NCBI GenBank assembly: GCA_046340555.1
Contig: JBKDSL010000179.1
Coordinates: 1-19,730, forward strand
Source of the DNA: JALRAP01 sp046340555
Lineage (GTDB): Bacteria; Bacteroidota; Bacteroidia; AKYH767-A; OLB10
Reading direction: 5' to 3'
DNA: 19,730 bases
Every line of letters starts with the position of its first letter. The first letter of the stretch is position 1. This document shows positions 1-8,552 of the stretch, piece after piece. The position numbers were made by a program, and so were the translations under genes. The notes beneath the pieces were generated by a model. The model searched no databases and had not been told where the DNA came from. It saw only the letters and a program-made list of their open reading frames with translations.

Positions 1-2765
1 GCAACAGGATTTGCATTCACAGTGAGGGATTGGCTCGTTGTTCCTATACATCCGTTATTGTCGGTTACAGTAACCGTGTAAACTCCCGTGGTGGAAATGT
101 TGATGGTTTGGTTAGACCCAAGTCCACCCGACCACTGATAACCGGCATATCCTGCACCGGCATCGAATGTGCTGGTGGATCCGGCACAAATAGCGGTGGT
201 GCCGGCTATAACAGGAACCGGGTTGGCATTAACTACTACCAGCTGTGATACCGAGCCTGTACAAGCGTTTGCATCGGTTACCGTTACGGTGTAAGTGCCA
301 CCTACTGCTGGAGAAATAACGTTTGAGTTTTGACCGCTGCTCCATTGGTAATTGTTATATCCGGCAGTTGCGGTAAGTGAAGCGTTAAAGCCTTGGCAAA
401 CGGTGAATGTTCCGTTGATTGCTGGAATCGGGTTGGCGTAAATGGTTACCGCTTGCGAGGTTGTTCCCGTACAACCGTTGCCATCTGTGATGGTCACCGT
501 GTATGTTCCTGCAGTTCCGGGGTTGATTGTGCCAGTAGCCAAACCGCCGGTCCATTGGTAAGTGGTCATACCCGCGTTGGCAGTCAATGTAGCTGTAGCA
601 CCTTGACAAGCGTCGAAGTCGCCGATGATTACTGCAACAGGATTTGGATTGATGGTGAGTGTGCGAGTTCCTGAACCTATGCAACCGTTATTATCGGTTA
701 CTGTAACCGTGTATGTTCCAGCAACTGTTGGCGACACGGTTTGGGTGTTGCCTAATCCACCTGACCATTGATACGATGCGTAACCTGCACCGGCGTCGAA
801 AGTAGTGGAACTACCTGCGCAGAATGCGTTGTTACCAGTGATGTTCGGAACAGGGTTGGCGTTAACGGTGAGCAGTTGTGAATCGGTTCCAGTACAACCA
901 TTGGCATCGGTCACCGTTACACTGTATGTTCCCGCAACGCTCACAACTACGTTTTGTGTAGCGCCCAATCCACCCGACCACAGATAAGCTGAATAGCTTC
1001 CAGCGTTGAAGGTTGAGTTTGATCCAGCGCAGATGGTGTTGACGCCTGTAATGTTAGGAATAGGGTTGGCATAGATGGTTACCGCCTGTGAAGATGTTCC
1101 GGTACAACCGTTGCCATCTGTGATGGTCACCGTGTAAGTGCCAGCAACACCAGGGTTGATTGTGCCAGTAGCCAAACCGCCGGTCCATTGGTATGTGGTC
1201 ATACCCGCGTTGGCAGTCAATGTAGCTGTAGCACCTTGGCAAGCGTCGAAGTCGCCGATGATTGCTGCAACAGGATTTGGATTGATGGTGAGTGTGCGTG
1301 AGGTGTTACCGGTACATCCATTGGCATCGGTAACAGTCACGGTATAGGTTCCAGCAACAGTAGGGGATACGGTTTGGGTGCTGCCCAAGCCACCCGACCA
1401 CTGGTAGTTCGAATAACCGGCACCAGCATCAAAAGAGGTGGAGCCACCTGCACAGAATACATTGTTTCCAGTGATGTTCGGAACAGGGTTGGCGTTAACG
1501 GTGAGCAGTTGTGAATCGGTGCCCGTACAACCATTGTTGTCGGTTACAGTTACAGTGTAGGTTCCTGCGGCACTAACCACTACATTTTGCGTGGCACCCA
1601 AACCGCTCGACCATTGGTAGGAAGTGTAGTTGCCTGCGTTGAAAGTGGTGTTGGTTCCCGCACAAATGGTATTGATACCGGTAATATTGGGTATAGGATT
1701 GGCGTAGATGGTAACAGCTTGTGATGCGGTCCCAGTGCAGCCGTTGGCGTTGGTGATGGTCACCGTGTAAGTTCCTGCTGTTCCGGGGTTGATAGTGCCA
1801 GTAGCTAAACCGCCAGTCCATTGGTAGGTCGTCATAGCGGGGTTCGCATTCAGGGTGGCTGTAGCACCTTGACATGCGTCGAAGTCGCCGGTGATTACCG
1901 CAACTGGATTCGGATTGATGGTAAGTGTACGGTTTGTGGTTCCAGTACAGCCATTGGCATCGGTTACCGTAACGGTATATGTTCCTGTAGCTGTAGGGGA
2001 CACCGTTTGGGTGTTGCCTAATCCACCCGACCATTGATAGGTTGAATAACCAGCGCCTGCATCGAATGTGGTGGAACCACCTGCGCAGAATACGTTGTTA
2101 CCAGTGATGTTGGGAACCGGGTTCGGGTTTATGGTAAGCGTACGAGTGGCAGTTGCGGTACAACCATTGGCATCTGTAACAGTAACAGTGTAGGTTCCCG
2201 ATACGGTTGGAGATACGTTCTGGGTACTGCCCAAACCGCCCGACCATTGATAATTTGAATAACCTGCGCCAGCATTGAAAACAGTACTGCCTCCTGCACA
2301 AATGGAGTTGGTGCCGGTAATGTTGGGAACAGGATTTGGATTGATGGTAAGTGTCCGAGTAGCCGTTCCGGTACATCCATTGGCATCAGTAACCGTTACT
2401 GTGTATGTTCCAGCAACGGAAGGAGAAACGTTTTGAGTGTTTCCTAAGCCACCTGACCATTGGTATGCAGTATATCCTGCTCCGGCATTGAAGGATGTGG
2501 TAGCACCTGCGCAAATCACATTCGTTCCTGTTATGCTGGGAACAGGCGGTGCGGCCACGGTTACGTTGGTGGATGCTGTGCCTGAACATCCGCCCGCGAC
2601 GGTTACGGTTACAGTATAGTTGCCCGTGTTGGTAACGGTGATGTTTTGCGTTGTTTGGCCGTTGTTCCAGAGATAGGTGTTACCAACGGTTTGGCATGTG
2701 AGCACTACGTTGCTTCCTTGGCAGATGACAGGACTCAGCGGTTGAATCACCACGTTCGGATTGGC
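1..2765 (-). repeat. Tandem array of 13 Ig/PKD-like domain repeats (210/213 bp)
   Basis: The codon opening the GTY motif (first base on the minus strand) falls at 2624, 2411, 2198, 1985, 1775, 1565, 1352, 1142, 932, 719, 509, 299 and 86. Spacings are 213, 213, 213, 210, 210, 213, 210, 210, 213, 210, 210 and 213 bp, so each unit is 70 or 71 residues and frame is always kept. The first unit (about 2552-2765) is the most divergent: it has LWNNGQTTQ in place of QWSGGLG. The array continues past the left edge. Confidence 0.95.
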
Positions 2766-4751
2766 GTTGTTGACGATAATCGTGTCATGAGATGACCACG
2801 AGGTACAACCGCTGCTATCGGCAAGTGAAACGCGATAAACAATCGTAGCCTGACATTGCGTCTGAGGAAATGGATCGGTATAGTTGAGGTTGAATGTGCT
2901 ATCGATCAGCGTCCATGTTCCTGCAGGAAATTCACGATGGATGAGGTATTTGTTTCCAATATGTGAACTCAAAGGCGGCGTAGAGAGCGCGTTCCAACTT
3001 AGGTCGGCATTTCCGCCGTTCAGCACCGCGTCGAGTTTGATGGTTCGTAGGATGTTCGATGAATCGGATACGCTATCTCCGTTACAACCGGATCGTGTCC
3101 GCAGGTAATAGTAGATGGATTGTTGTTGAGCGTTTGTGCCGAACAGCGCACTCAGCGAAGCAGCTGAATGGGTGTAGCTGTAGGATGCGGCGTTGAGGAA
3201 TCCTGTTTTGATACTATCGACGAACTGGTAGGGCCCTGCTTGGTTCAACGAAGCGTAAACGTCGTAGGCATACCAGGTGTTTTGGGTGTCTCGCGGCGTG
3301 GACTTATTCCACGAAAGTGCAACGCTGCCGTCAGTGTTAACAGATGCACATCTCAGGATTGGCGGGTCCAGTTTGGGAGGCCTAATAATGACGATGGTTA
3401 TTGTTTTGATGGATGACGCGTTGGCTGGACAATAATTATCCCGCGCCTTGATTACGAAGTTGTAGGAGTTGATGATACGCCGGCAATTGGTATCCAATCC
3501 TTCCACATGCCTACACGTGGTTACCCATTGGAAGTTGGTTACGGCGGCGAATTGACCCTGCGCCACTTGGTATGGGTTCAGCGCTGTGGGAGTTGCTGGA
3601 GCCAACGTGGCACATGGCGTTATGATACAACCTGCGTTGGTATTGGAAAAGTTGGTTCCGAACTGGGCTCCCGAAGCTTCGATGGTCACCGTTTGTGGCG
3701 TGCCATTGTTGAAGGTTTGGAAATCTGTTGCCGAGAATTGGAATCTAACGGTATCTCCTGCATAAACCGTGTCAATGTAACTGGTTAGTAAACCCGTAGC
3801 AGGATCGAAAAATGGTGCTGTTACTACGGGAGGTGCATTTGTTTGACCGCCGGTGGTAGGACAATTGTTGTTGAGTACTACGTTGATTTCGCGGAAAATC
3901 TCTGCAACCTTGATGTTGCATTTGTAGGCGGTTACTTTCACCACGGTTGCAAAGTATCCACCAGTGAAAGAAGTGTAGGAGATTTCACCGGTAGTCGGAT
4001 TTACCGTTGCAGCTATGTTGTTTGGGTTTTGTGTTGCAGATGGCAATTGGCTATTCTGGTTATATCCAGGTGCCCAAGCTACGGGAGTACCGGTATCGGT
4101 AAGTGGCGCACCCCATTCGTATCGCAAAGAATCCAATTCAGGATCGATCGCGTTTGGATTGTATTTGAATGGATAACCTGTGCAAATAATGGTTGATGGG
4201 CGCTCAGCGAAGTAGGGCGATGAATCGAAACAGGGGTTGGTGTTTTGTGCAACTCCTGTAGGGTTGTAGGGATACATGATAGCACGGATGCGGAAACCGA
4301 TGGAGCCAGGGTTGGTGATGTTGTTGATGGATCCGCTTCGGCAGCATTCTCCCCAGTAAAATTGCCAACCTGTGGCAGGCGGTGTTCCGTTCAAGGTGAT
4401 TGGAGCCGACTCGTAAACATCCTCTTCCACCAAGCCGATGTTTGGAGTTCCGGATGCGCAGCTTGGACAGCCTGCATTACCTGCCGAAATAAGTCCAGTT
4501 GGAGAGATGTCATTGATTTGGACACGTGGCATTGGTATGTTTGGAACACCAGGCACGTTAGTAGTGAGGTTTACACTGTTCGGTGCTGGGATACCGCTGC
4601 AATCACGATAAAACTTCAAACGGAATTTGAATTGTCCATTTGCCAAACAGGTCCACGTGAGTTCGCCACCCATTCCATGGCTGGCCTTGGTTTCGACGGA
4701 GTAAAAAAGGCTCCATCCAAAGACGAACAACAGAAGTAGGATTCTTTTCAA
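1..4751 (-). CDS. Giant secreted repeat protein (Ig/PKD-like and fibronectin III domains), N-terminal part
   Basis: The frame is open from a TTG at 4751 to the left edge (1,583 codons seen; C-terminus missing). An in-frame stop at 4764-4766 leaves TTG as the only usual start that gives the full signal peptide (K-R, then a Leu/Phe-rich core, cut near TKA|SHG, residue 23). Residues ~24-300 are the N-terminal domain common in Bacteroidota surface proteins, with GGELTWTCL and KFYRDCSG. Residues ~460-570 and ~570-660 look like fibronectin III domains. From ~665 there are 13 units of 70-71 residues of the form C-x-G...YQWSGGLG...GTYTVTVTDANGCTG, each with two cysteines that could form a disulfide. 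Such proteins are exported and displayed on the cell surface, often by T9SS with a C-terminal tail not visible here. A role as adhesin or gliding-related filament is inference. I found no in-frame stop or frameshift. Confidence 0.9.
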   Translation of the reverse strand, partial: MKRILLLLFVFGWSLFYSVETKASHGMGGELTWTCLANGQFKFRLKFYRDCSGIPAPNSVNLTTNVPGVPNIPMPRVQINDISPTGLISAGNAGCPSCASGTPNIGLVEEDVYESAPITLNGTPPATGWQFYWGECCRSGSINNITNPGSIGFRIRAIMYPYNPTGVAQNTNPCFDSSPYFAERPSTIICTGYPFKYNPNAIDPELDSLRYEWGAPLTDTGTPVAWAPGYNQNSQLPSATQNPNNIAATVNPTTGEISYTSFTGGYFATVVKVTAYKCNIKVAEIFREINVVLNNNCPTTGGQTNAPPVVTAPFFDPATGLLTSYIDTVYAGDTVRFQFSATDFQTFNNGTPQTVTIEASGAQFGTNFSNTNAGCIITPCATLAPATPTALNPYQVAQGQFAAVTNFQWVTTCRHVEGLDTNCRRIINSYNFVIKARDNYCPANASSIKTITIVIIRPPKLDPPILRCASVNTDGSVALSWNKSTPRDTQNTWYAYDVYASLNQAGPYQFVDSIKTGFLNAASYSYTHSAASLSALFGTNAQQQSIYYYLRTRSGCNGDSVSDSSNILRTIKLDAVLNGGNADLSWNALSTPPLSSHIGNKYLIHREFPAGTWTLIDSTFNLNYTDPFPQTQCQATIVYRVSLADSSGCTSWSSHDTIIVNNANPNVVIQPLSPVICQGSNVVLTCQTVGNTYLWNNGQTTQNITVTNTGNYTVTVTVAGGCSGTASTNVTVAAPPVPSITGTNVICAGATTSFNAGAGYTAYQWSGGLGNTQNVSPSVAGTYTVTVTDANGCTGTATRTLTINPNPVPNITGTNSICAGGSTVFNAGAGYSNYQWSGGLGSTQNVSPTVSGTYTVTVTDANGCTATATRTLTINPNPVPNITGNNVFCAGGSTTFDAGAGYSTYQWSGGLGNTQTVSPTATGTYTVTVTDANGCTGTTNRTLTINPNPVAVITGDFDACQGATATLNANPAMTTYQWTGGLATGTINPGTAGTYTVTITNANGCTGTASQAVTIYANPIPNITGINTICAGTNTTFNAGNYTSYQWSSGLGATQNVVVSAAGTYTVTVTDNNGCTGTDSQLLTVNANPVPNITGNNVFCAGGSTSFDAGAGYSNYQWSGGLGSTQTVSPTVAGTYTVTVTDANGCTGNTSRTLTINPNPVAAIIGDFDACQGATATLTANAGMTTYQWTGGLATGTINPGVAGTYTVTITDGNGCTGTSSQAVTIYANPIPNITGVNTICAGSNSTFNAGSYSAYLWSGGLGATQNVVVSVAGTYSVTVTDANGCTGTDSQLLTVNANPVPNITGNNAFCAGSSTTFDAGAGYASYQWSGGLGNTQTVSPTVAGTYTVTVTDNNGCIGSGTRTLTINPNPVAVIIGDFDACQGATATLTANAGMTTYQWTGGLATGTINPGTAGTYTVTITDGNGCTGTTSQAVTIYANPIPAINGTFTVCQGFNASLTATAGYNNYQWSSGQNSNVISPAVGGTYTVTVTDANACTGSVSQLVVVNANPVPVIAGTTAICAGSTSTFDAGAGYAGYQWSGGLGSNQTINISTTGVYTVTVTDNNGCIGTTSQSLTVNANPV
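87..1985 (-). repeat. Three-copy higher-order repeat, 633 bp period, inside the repeat protein
   Basis: Three unit types recur in fixed order: one with NPNPVA..GDFDACQGATATL, one with SQAVTIYANPIP, and one with SQLLTVNANPVP. The 213+210+210 bp sum gives copies at 1353-1985, 720-1352 and 87-719. At DNA level 521-665 and 1154-1298 differ at only three positions by eye (561, 606, 631 in the left copy). The 53 bp from 835 match those from 1468 exactly. The copy near 1787 has diverged more. In the leftmost copy the middle unit has partly changed (AINGTFTVCQGFNASL). Confidence 0.9.
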
Positions 4752-4797
4752 TTTGATAAGGTTTTAAGGTTCAGGTTAATCGGAATTCAAGGGATAA

Positions 4798-4805
4798 CAA
4801 ATTTA
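4798..4805 (-). promoter_or_regulatory. Possible -7 promoter element (TAAATTTG) for the giant repeat protein
   Basis: Read on the minus strand, TAAATTTG fits the Bacteroidota -7 consensus TAnnTTTG and lies 46 bp before the TTG start. No good TTTG/TTG -33 box lies at the usual ~19-bp distance. A second TAAATTTG is at 4935-4942. Only the motif match supports this. Confidence 0.35.
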
Positions 4806-4986
4806 TGAAATGAAACATAATAATAATGTATAAGCTGGTCATACCTTGATTGTGAGCGTTTCAGCGACTAGACGTGCATCCACATGTATTGGATGCATCC
4901 CAATGGGAAATGGGGTCTTATAGAAAATCATCTACAAATTTATATACCTGTAAATCAGCCCCTTAGGAATTCAAAAGGAGGGCAAT

Positions 4987-6258
4987 TTATCCGGCGATCA
5001 CCTGCGTCATTTCAGCTGGCTGCAAGTAGGTATTTGCGGTTTCCATCAACGAATCGCTTGAAAAATTATTCAAATAATTCAAGTATTTATTCAAATAATC
5101 ATACCCTAAACCATACAATTTTAGGTTTTTGAATCGGTCGGCGAGGGCAAATGGTCCGTCAAGATTCCTTTGAAATTCGCCCAACAGGTAATTTCTTACC
5201 AGGTTGATTTCGGTTTCGGGAGCAGGTTCTTTTGTCAGTCTTTCCAACTCTTTGAATATTTCTTCAATGGCTGGTTGGCATACGTCTTTGCCTACCTCCG
5301 TGGCAATGAAAAAATAACCACATTGGATATTCGGTACAATGGCCGATCCGATTCCATAGGTATATCCTTTGTCTTCACGGATGTTCGACATCAAACGCGA
5401 TCCGAAATATCCACCCAGTACGGCACTAGCCATTTGGAAAGGAATATAATCCGGATGATGTTTCGTCATCACCCTTCTTCCAACGCGAATGGCGCTTTGC
5501 ATGGCATCTTCCTTAGTAATGTGTTTGGATACAGTTGCCAAAGTATGAACGCCAGGTGCAGTTGTTGTGGGATTACCAACCGACCTTTTTGATTTGCCGA
5601 GGGCATTTTTTATCATTTCTATTTCAGCGTCTCCCACCTTGCCCGATAACATCACCATGCATGGGTCCATCAATGTCTGTTGGCTATGGAAGTTTCTTAG
5701 TCCTTCACTGGTGATGGATTCATAATCGTGCTCCAAGGCAGTAAAACCATAAGGGTGTGCGGTTCCGAACAGCGCTTCATTGAAGGCGGTTCTGGAGAGC
5801 CACGATACTTTCTCGCGGTTCACTTTCAGCGTTTCGATGTTGCGTTTTTTCCAAAGCTCCACTTCCTGCTCCGGAAAGGTGGCTTCTTCAATCACATGGC
5901 GCAACACGTCCAAAGTCTTCGAGAATGAAGACCGCATGGCATAAATGGTGTAATTCCTGAAATCAGGACCCGCATCCGATTGATAGAATGACCCCAATCG
6001 ATCGAATGCTTCCGCAATCGATTTGGAATCCATTTTCGATGTACCTGAATCGGTAAGCTGGTGAGCTGCCATCGACAAACCGCTCGATGTAGTATCAGCG
6101 GCGCCTTTGGGCAAAATAATTTCCAATCGTAGCACGTCTTGCTCGCCAGCGTTGACCACGAACAAATCGCCTCCGTTATCCATCTTGTGGCTGGTGGCTT
6201 CAATCCATTCTATTTTTTCCGCTATCGCAGGTGCGGGTTGTGATTTTCTATCTAGCAT
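4987..6258 (-). CDS. M16 family peptidase-like protein, non-catalytic partner subunit
   Basis: A 423-residue member of the pitrilysin/insulinase (M16) family. The zinc motif HxxEH is replaced by HQLTD at residues 66-70, so the catalytic Glu and second His are missing. The C-terminal half keeps the glycine-rich Arg/Tyr substrate-binding segment (NIREDKGYTYGIGS, about residues 290-302). This split is known from paired M16 enzymes such as mitochondrial processing peptidase, where the subunit lacking zinc helps bind peptide. The ATG at 6258 is 4 bp after the stop of the catalytic subunit gene, so it is preferred over an upstream GTG at 6330 that would overlap that gene. There is no signal peptide, so it is probably cytoplasmic. 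A complex with the neighbour is inferred from operon structure and complementary motifs. Confidence 0.9.
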   Translation of the reverse strand: MLDRKSQPAPAIAEKIEWIEATSHKMDNGGDLFVVNAGEQDVLRLEIILPKGAADTTSSGLSMAAHQLTDSGTSKMDSKSIAEAFDRLGSFYQSDAGPDFRNYTIYAMRSSFSKTLDVLRHVIEEATFPEQEVELWKKRNIETLKVNREKVSWLSRTAFNEALFGTAHPYGFTALEHDYESITSEGLRNFHSQQTLMDPCMVMLSGKVGDAEIEMIKNALGKSKRSVGNPTTTAPGVHTLATVSKHITKEDAMQSAIRVGRRVMTKHHPDYIPFQMASAVLGGYFGSRLMSNIREDKGYTYGIGSAIVPNIQCGYFFIATEVGKDVCQPAIEEIFKELERLTKEPAPETEINLVRNYLLGEFQRNLDGPFALADRFKNLKLYGLGYDYLNKYLNYLNNFSSDSLMETANTYLQPAEMTQVIAG

Positions 6259-6262
6259 CTTT

Positions 6263-7501
6263 TCAGTTTTGTGGGAGGTAAACCAATGTGGAGGAATTTT
6301 CGCTGCGGAAAACCGATTTGGCCACCTCACGAATCATCTCGGGAGTGGTTTCGCGGTACCTGCTGACTTGGTTGTTGGCCTCATTGGCATCGCCATTCAT
6401 TTCATAGTAACAAAGGTTCAGTGCGCGGTTGGCTATGTTGGTTTCACCGAACAAGTTGGTTGATTCGGCTTTGTTGTGTATACGCTCCAACTCGTCATCG
6501 CTGATCAAGTCATGACAAATGATCGATAACTCAGCATCCAACGCACGCTCTGCATCTTCAAGCTTCACACCATCGCGCAGCTTGCCTTCGGCAACGATGA
6601 GACTTGGATCCAAATCGCCCAATGTATATGCGCTTATGTTGGTGAAAAGTTGTTGGTCCTTCACCAAGCTGTTGTAAAGTCTTGCTGATTTTCCGGACGA
6701 CAAAACATCCGTCAGCAAGTCAGTCGCGTGAAATTCTCGATCGGTTCGCGCACAACAATGCCAAGCCTTGTAAAGAGCAGGGTAGGGCACATGTCCTGTG
6801 GTTTCACTGCGACGCGATGCAGTTTGAACGGGCTCTAACAACCAATCGTGCGCAGGTTTTTTTCCTGCGGGGATGGGTGCGAACCATTTTTCCGAAAGCT
6901 GTTTGGCGCGCTCCAACGTGATGTTGCCTGAAAGAGCCATGATGGCATTGGACGGATGGTAGAAACGACCGAAAAAGTTTTTGACATCATCCAGCACGGC
7001 ATCTTCAATGTGCGCCACTTCCATGCCGATGGTGGCCCAACGATAGGGGTGTACTTGATAAGCCAGCGGACGTAGTTTCAACCAAGCATCGCCGTAAGGC
7101 TGGTTAAGATAACGCTGCTTGAATTCTTCCACCACTACGTTGCGTTGCACTTCGAGGCTTTTCTCGGAGAAAGCAAGCGACAGCATTCGGTCGGATTCCA
7201 ACCAGAATGCCGTTTCCACTTGGTGTGTGGGTATGGTGAGGTAATAGTTGGTGAAATCGTTATTGGTGAAAGCGTTGTTTTCTCCTCCGGCAGCTTGCAG
7301 CGGCTGGTCGTAGCTGGGAATGTTCACAGAGCCTCCAAACATCAGGTGTTCAAACAGGTGTGCGAATCCTGTCTTGGTCGGATCCTCGTTTCGTGCACCC
7401 ACTTTGTACAGGATGTTCATCGCCACCATCTGGGTGGATTTATCGGTGTTCACCATCACGGTAAGACCGTTATCCAGTGAAAATTTTTCAAAATGTATCA
7501 T
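6263..7501 (-). CDS. M16 family zinc metallopeptidase, catalytic subunit
   Basis: A 412-residue M16 peptidase. The inverted zinc motif is intact: FAHLFEHLMF gives His48, catalytic Glu51 and His52. The third metal ligand is expected in RNVVVEEF, most likely Glu126. The N-terminus (FEKFSLDNGLTVMV) and GGENNAFTNNDFTNYY are typical of the family. The ATG at 7501 overlaps the TGA of the preceding flavoprotein gene (ATGA), the usual sign of translational coupling; a TTG three codons upstream is less likely. No signal peptide is seen, so the protein probably acts in the cytoplasm, degrading peptides together with the non-catalytic partner encoded next. The natural substrate cannot be told from sequence. 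Confidence 0.93.
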   Translation of the reverse strand: MIHFEKFSLDNGLTVMVNTDKSTQMVAMNILYKVGARNEDPTKTGFAHLFEHLMFGGSVNIPSYDQPLQAAGGENNAFTNNDFTNYYLTIPTHQVETAFWLESDRMLSLAFSEKSLEVQRNVVVEEFKQRYLNQPYGDAWLKLRPLAYQVHPYRWATIGMEVAHIEDAVLDDVKNFFGRFYHPSNAIMALSGNITLERAKQLSEKWFAPIPAGKKPAHDWLLEPVQTASRRSETTGHVPYPALYKAWHCCARTDREFHATDLLTDVLSSGKSARLYNSLVKDQQLFTNISAYTLGDLDPSLIVAEGKLRDGVKLEDAERALDAELSIICHDLISDDELERIHNKAESTNLFGETNIANRALNLCYYEMNGDANEANNQVSRYRETTPEMIREVAKSVFRSENSSTLVYLPQN

Positions 7502-8439
7502 GATTCGCAAAGTTGTTTTTTTGTTTGCTGGTATTCGGTCCAGATCTCCCGGACGATTTCCGCTGCAGGCATTATTTTCCTGATGCCGGTTACGCCTTGT
7601 CCTATTTCCAATTCCCCTTCATCTAGGTCGCCTTCAAACATCCCTTTTTTAGCTCGGGCGCGACCTAGTATGGTCGACAATTCATCCAAGCTGGCGCCCC
7701 GTGCTTCTGCTTGTGCCACCTCCTCATAGAACTTGTTTTTGATGAGTCGAACAGGAGTGAGTTTTTTCAATGCCAATGCAGTGCCTCCTTCGCCTGTTTC
7801 CATGATCTTGGTCTTGAAGTTTTCGTGAGCCGATGATTCGTTGGAGAGGATGAATCTGGAACCGATTTGAACGCCATCCGCGCCAAGCGCCATAGCCGCC
7901 AGCATGGAGCGGCCCGTGCCGATTCCTCCTGCTGCAATCACAGGAATATCAACGGCCTGCCGGATGATCGGAATCAGGCACATCGTGGTTGTTTCCTCTC
8001 GGCCGTTGTGTCCTCCCGCTTCAAAACCTTCGGCCACAATGGCGTCCACTCCAGCCTGTTGTGCTTTCTGGGCGAAGCGTGTGTTGGCTATCACATGCAC
8101 AACTTGGATGCCTGCGTCCTTGAGTTTTGAGGTCCAAGTGGCAGGGTTACCTGCAGATGTAAACACGATAGGTACTTTTTCTGCGATAATGGTTTCCATG
8201 TGTTGCTCCAAGGATGGGTAAAGCATGGGCACATTGACCGCGAAAGGTCGCTGGGTGGCTGCTTTGCACTTTCGGATGTGCTCTTTCAATACATCAGGGT
8301 ACATGGAGCCGGAACCGATGATGCCCAATCCGCCGGCATTGCTTACGGCCGAAGCCAGTTGCCATCCGCTACACCAGATCATGCCTGCCTGGATGATGGG
8401 ATATTCGATGCCGAAGAGTTCGGTGACCCGGTTTTTCAT
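7498..8439 (-). CDS. Nitronate monooxygenase / FabK-like FMN-dependent TIM-barrel enzyme
   Basis: A 313-residue flavoprotein of the 2-nitropropane dioxygenase family. The N-terminus (YPIIQAGMIWCSGWQLASAV, 13-32) and NAGGLGIIGSG line the FMN site. EGFEAGGHNG has His144 in the place of the catalytic His of nitronate monooxygenases. AAGGIGTGRSM and ALGADGVQIGSRF bind the FMN phosphate. The same fold includes the enoyl-ACP reductase FabK; sequence reading alone does not decide between nitronate oxidation and enoyl reduction. It is the first gene of a three-gene operon with two M16 peptidases, and its start faces the nucleotidyltransferase gene across 113 bp. No biochemical link to the peptidases is obvious. 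Confidence 0.85.
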   Translation of the reverse strand: MKNRVTELFGIEYPIIQAGMIWCSGWQLASAVSNAGGLGIIGSGSMYPDVLKEHIRKCKAATQRPFAVNVPMLYPSLEQHMETIIAEKVPIVFTSAGNPATWTSKLKDAGIQVVHVIANTRFAQKAQQAGVDAIVAEGFEAGGHNGREETTTMCLIPIIRQAVDIPVIAAGGIGTGRSMLAAMALGADGVQIGSRFILSNESSAHENFKTKIMETGEGGTALALKKLTPVRLIKNKFYEEVAQAEARGASLDELSTILGRARAKKGMFEGDLDEGELEIGQGVTGIRKIMPAAEIVREIWTEYQQTKKQLCES

Positions 8440-8532
8440 GAGCGCAAAGTTTTATCGGAAGCGTTGGAAATCATTTGCAAAGATGGAAATTCGTCGACAA
8501 TTTACAGGCGTCCAAATGAGCAGCCAAAGATT

Positions 8533-8540
8533 TACCTTTG
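8533..8540 (+). promoter_or_regulatory. -7 promoter element (TACCTTTG) in the divergent intergenic region
   Basis: TACCTTTG matches TAnnTTTG and ends 12 bp before the ATG of the nucleotidyltransferase, implying a very short leader. The -33 box is weak. The 113-bp gap (8440-8552) should also carry the promoter of the oppositely oriented flavoprotein operon; only an imperfect AAACTTTG is seen there close to its start. Confidence 0.5.
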
Positions 8541-8552
8541 TAGTCTTGGCTC

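Noticed and set aside
1..2765. CRISPR array or non-coding satellite
   Set aside because: The repeats are 210/213 bp, diverged, always multiples of three and translate to Ig-like domains; there are no short direct repeats with unique spacers.
30..3800. Many ORFs of 60-150 codons on both strands in the left third
   Set aside because: They are shadows of the minus-strand repeat protein. They recur with the repeat period, are rich in Tyr/His/Arg/Ser from frame-shifted reading and lie out of frame with the continuous 1,583-codon reading.
4875..4897. Inverted repeat TGCATCC...GGATGCA as a terminator after the M16 operon
   Set aside because: Seven-bp stem with a 9-nt loop and no T-run on the minus strand; too weak to call.
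6256..6330. GTG start at 6330 for the second M16 gene
   Set aside because: It would overlap the catalytic subunit gene by 68 bp and add residues unlike the family; the ATG at 6258 follows the stop by 4 bp.
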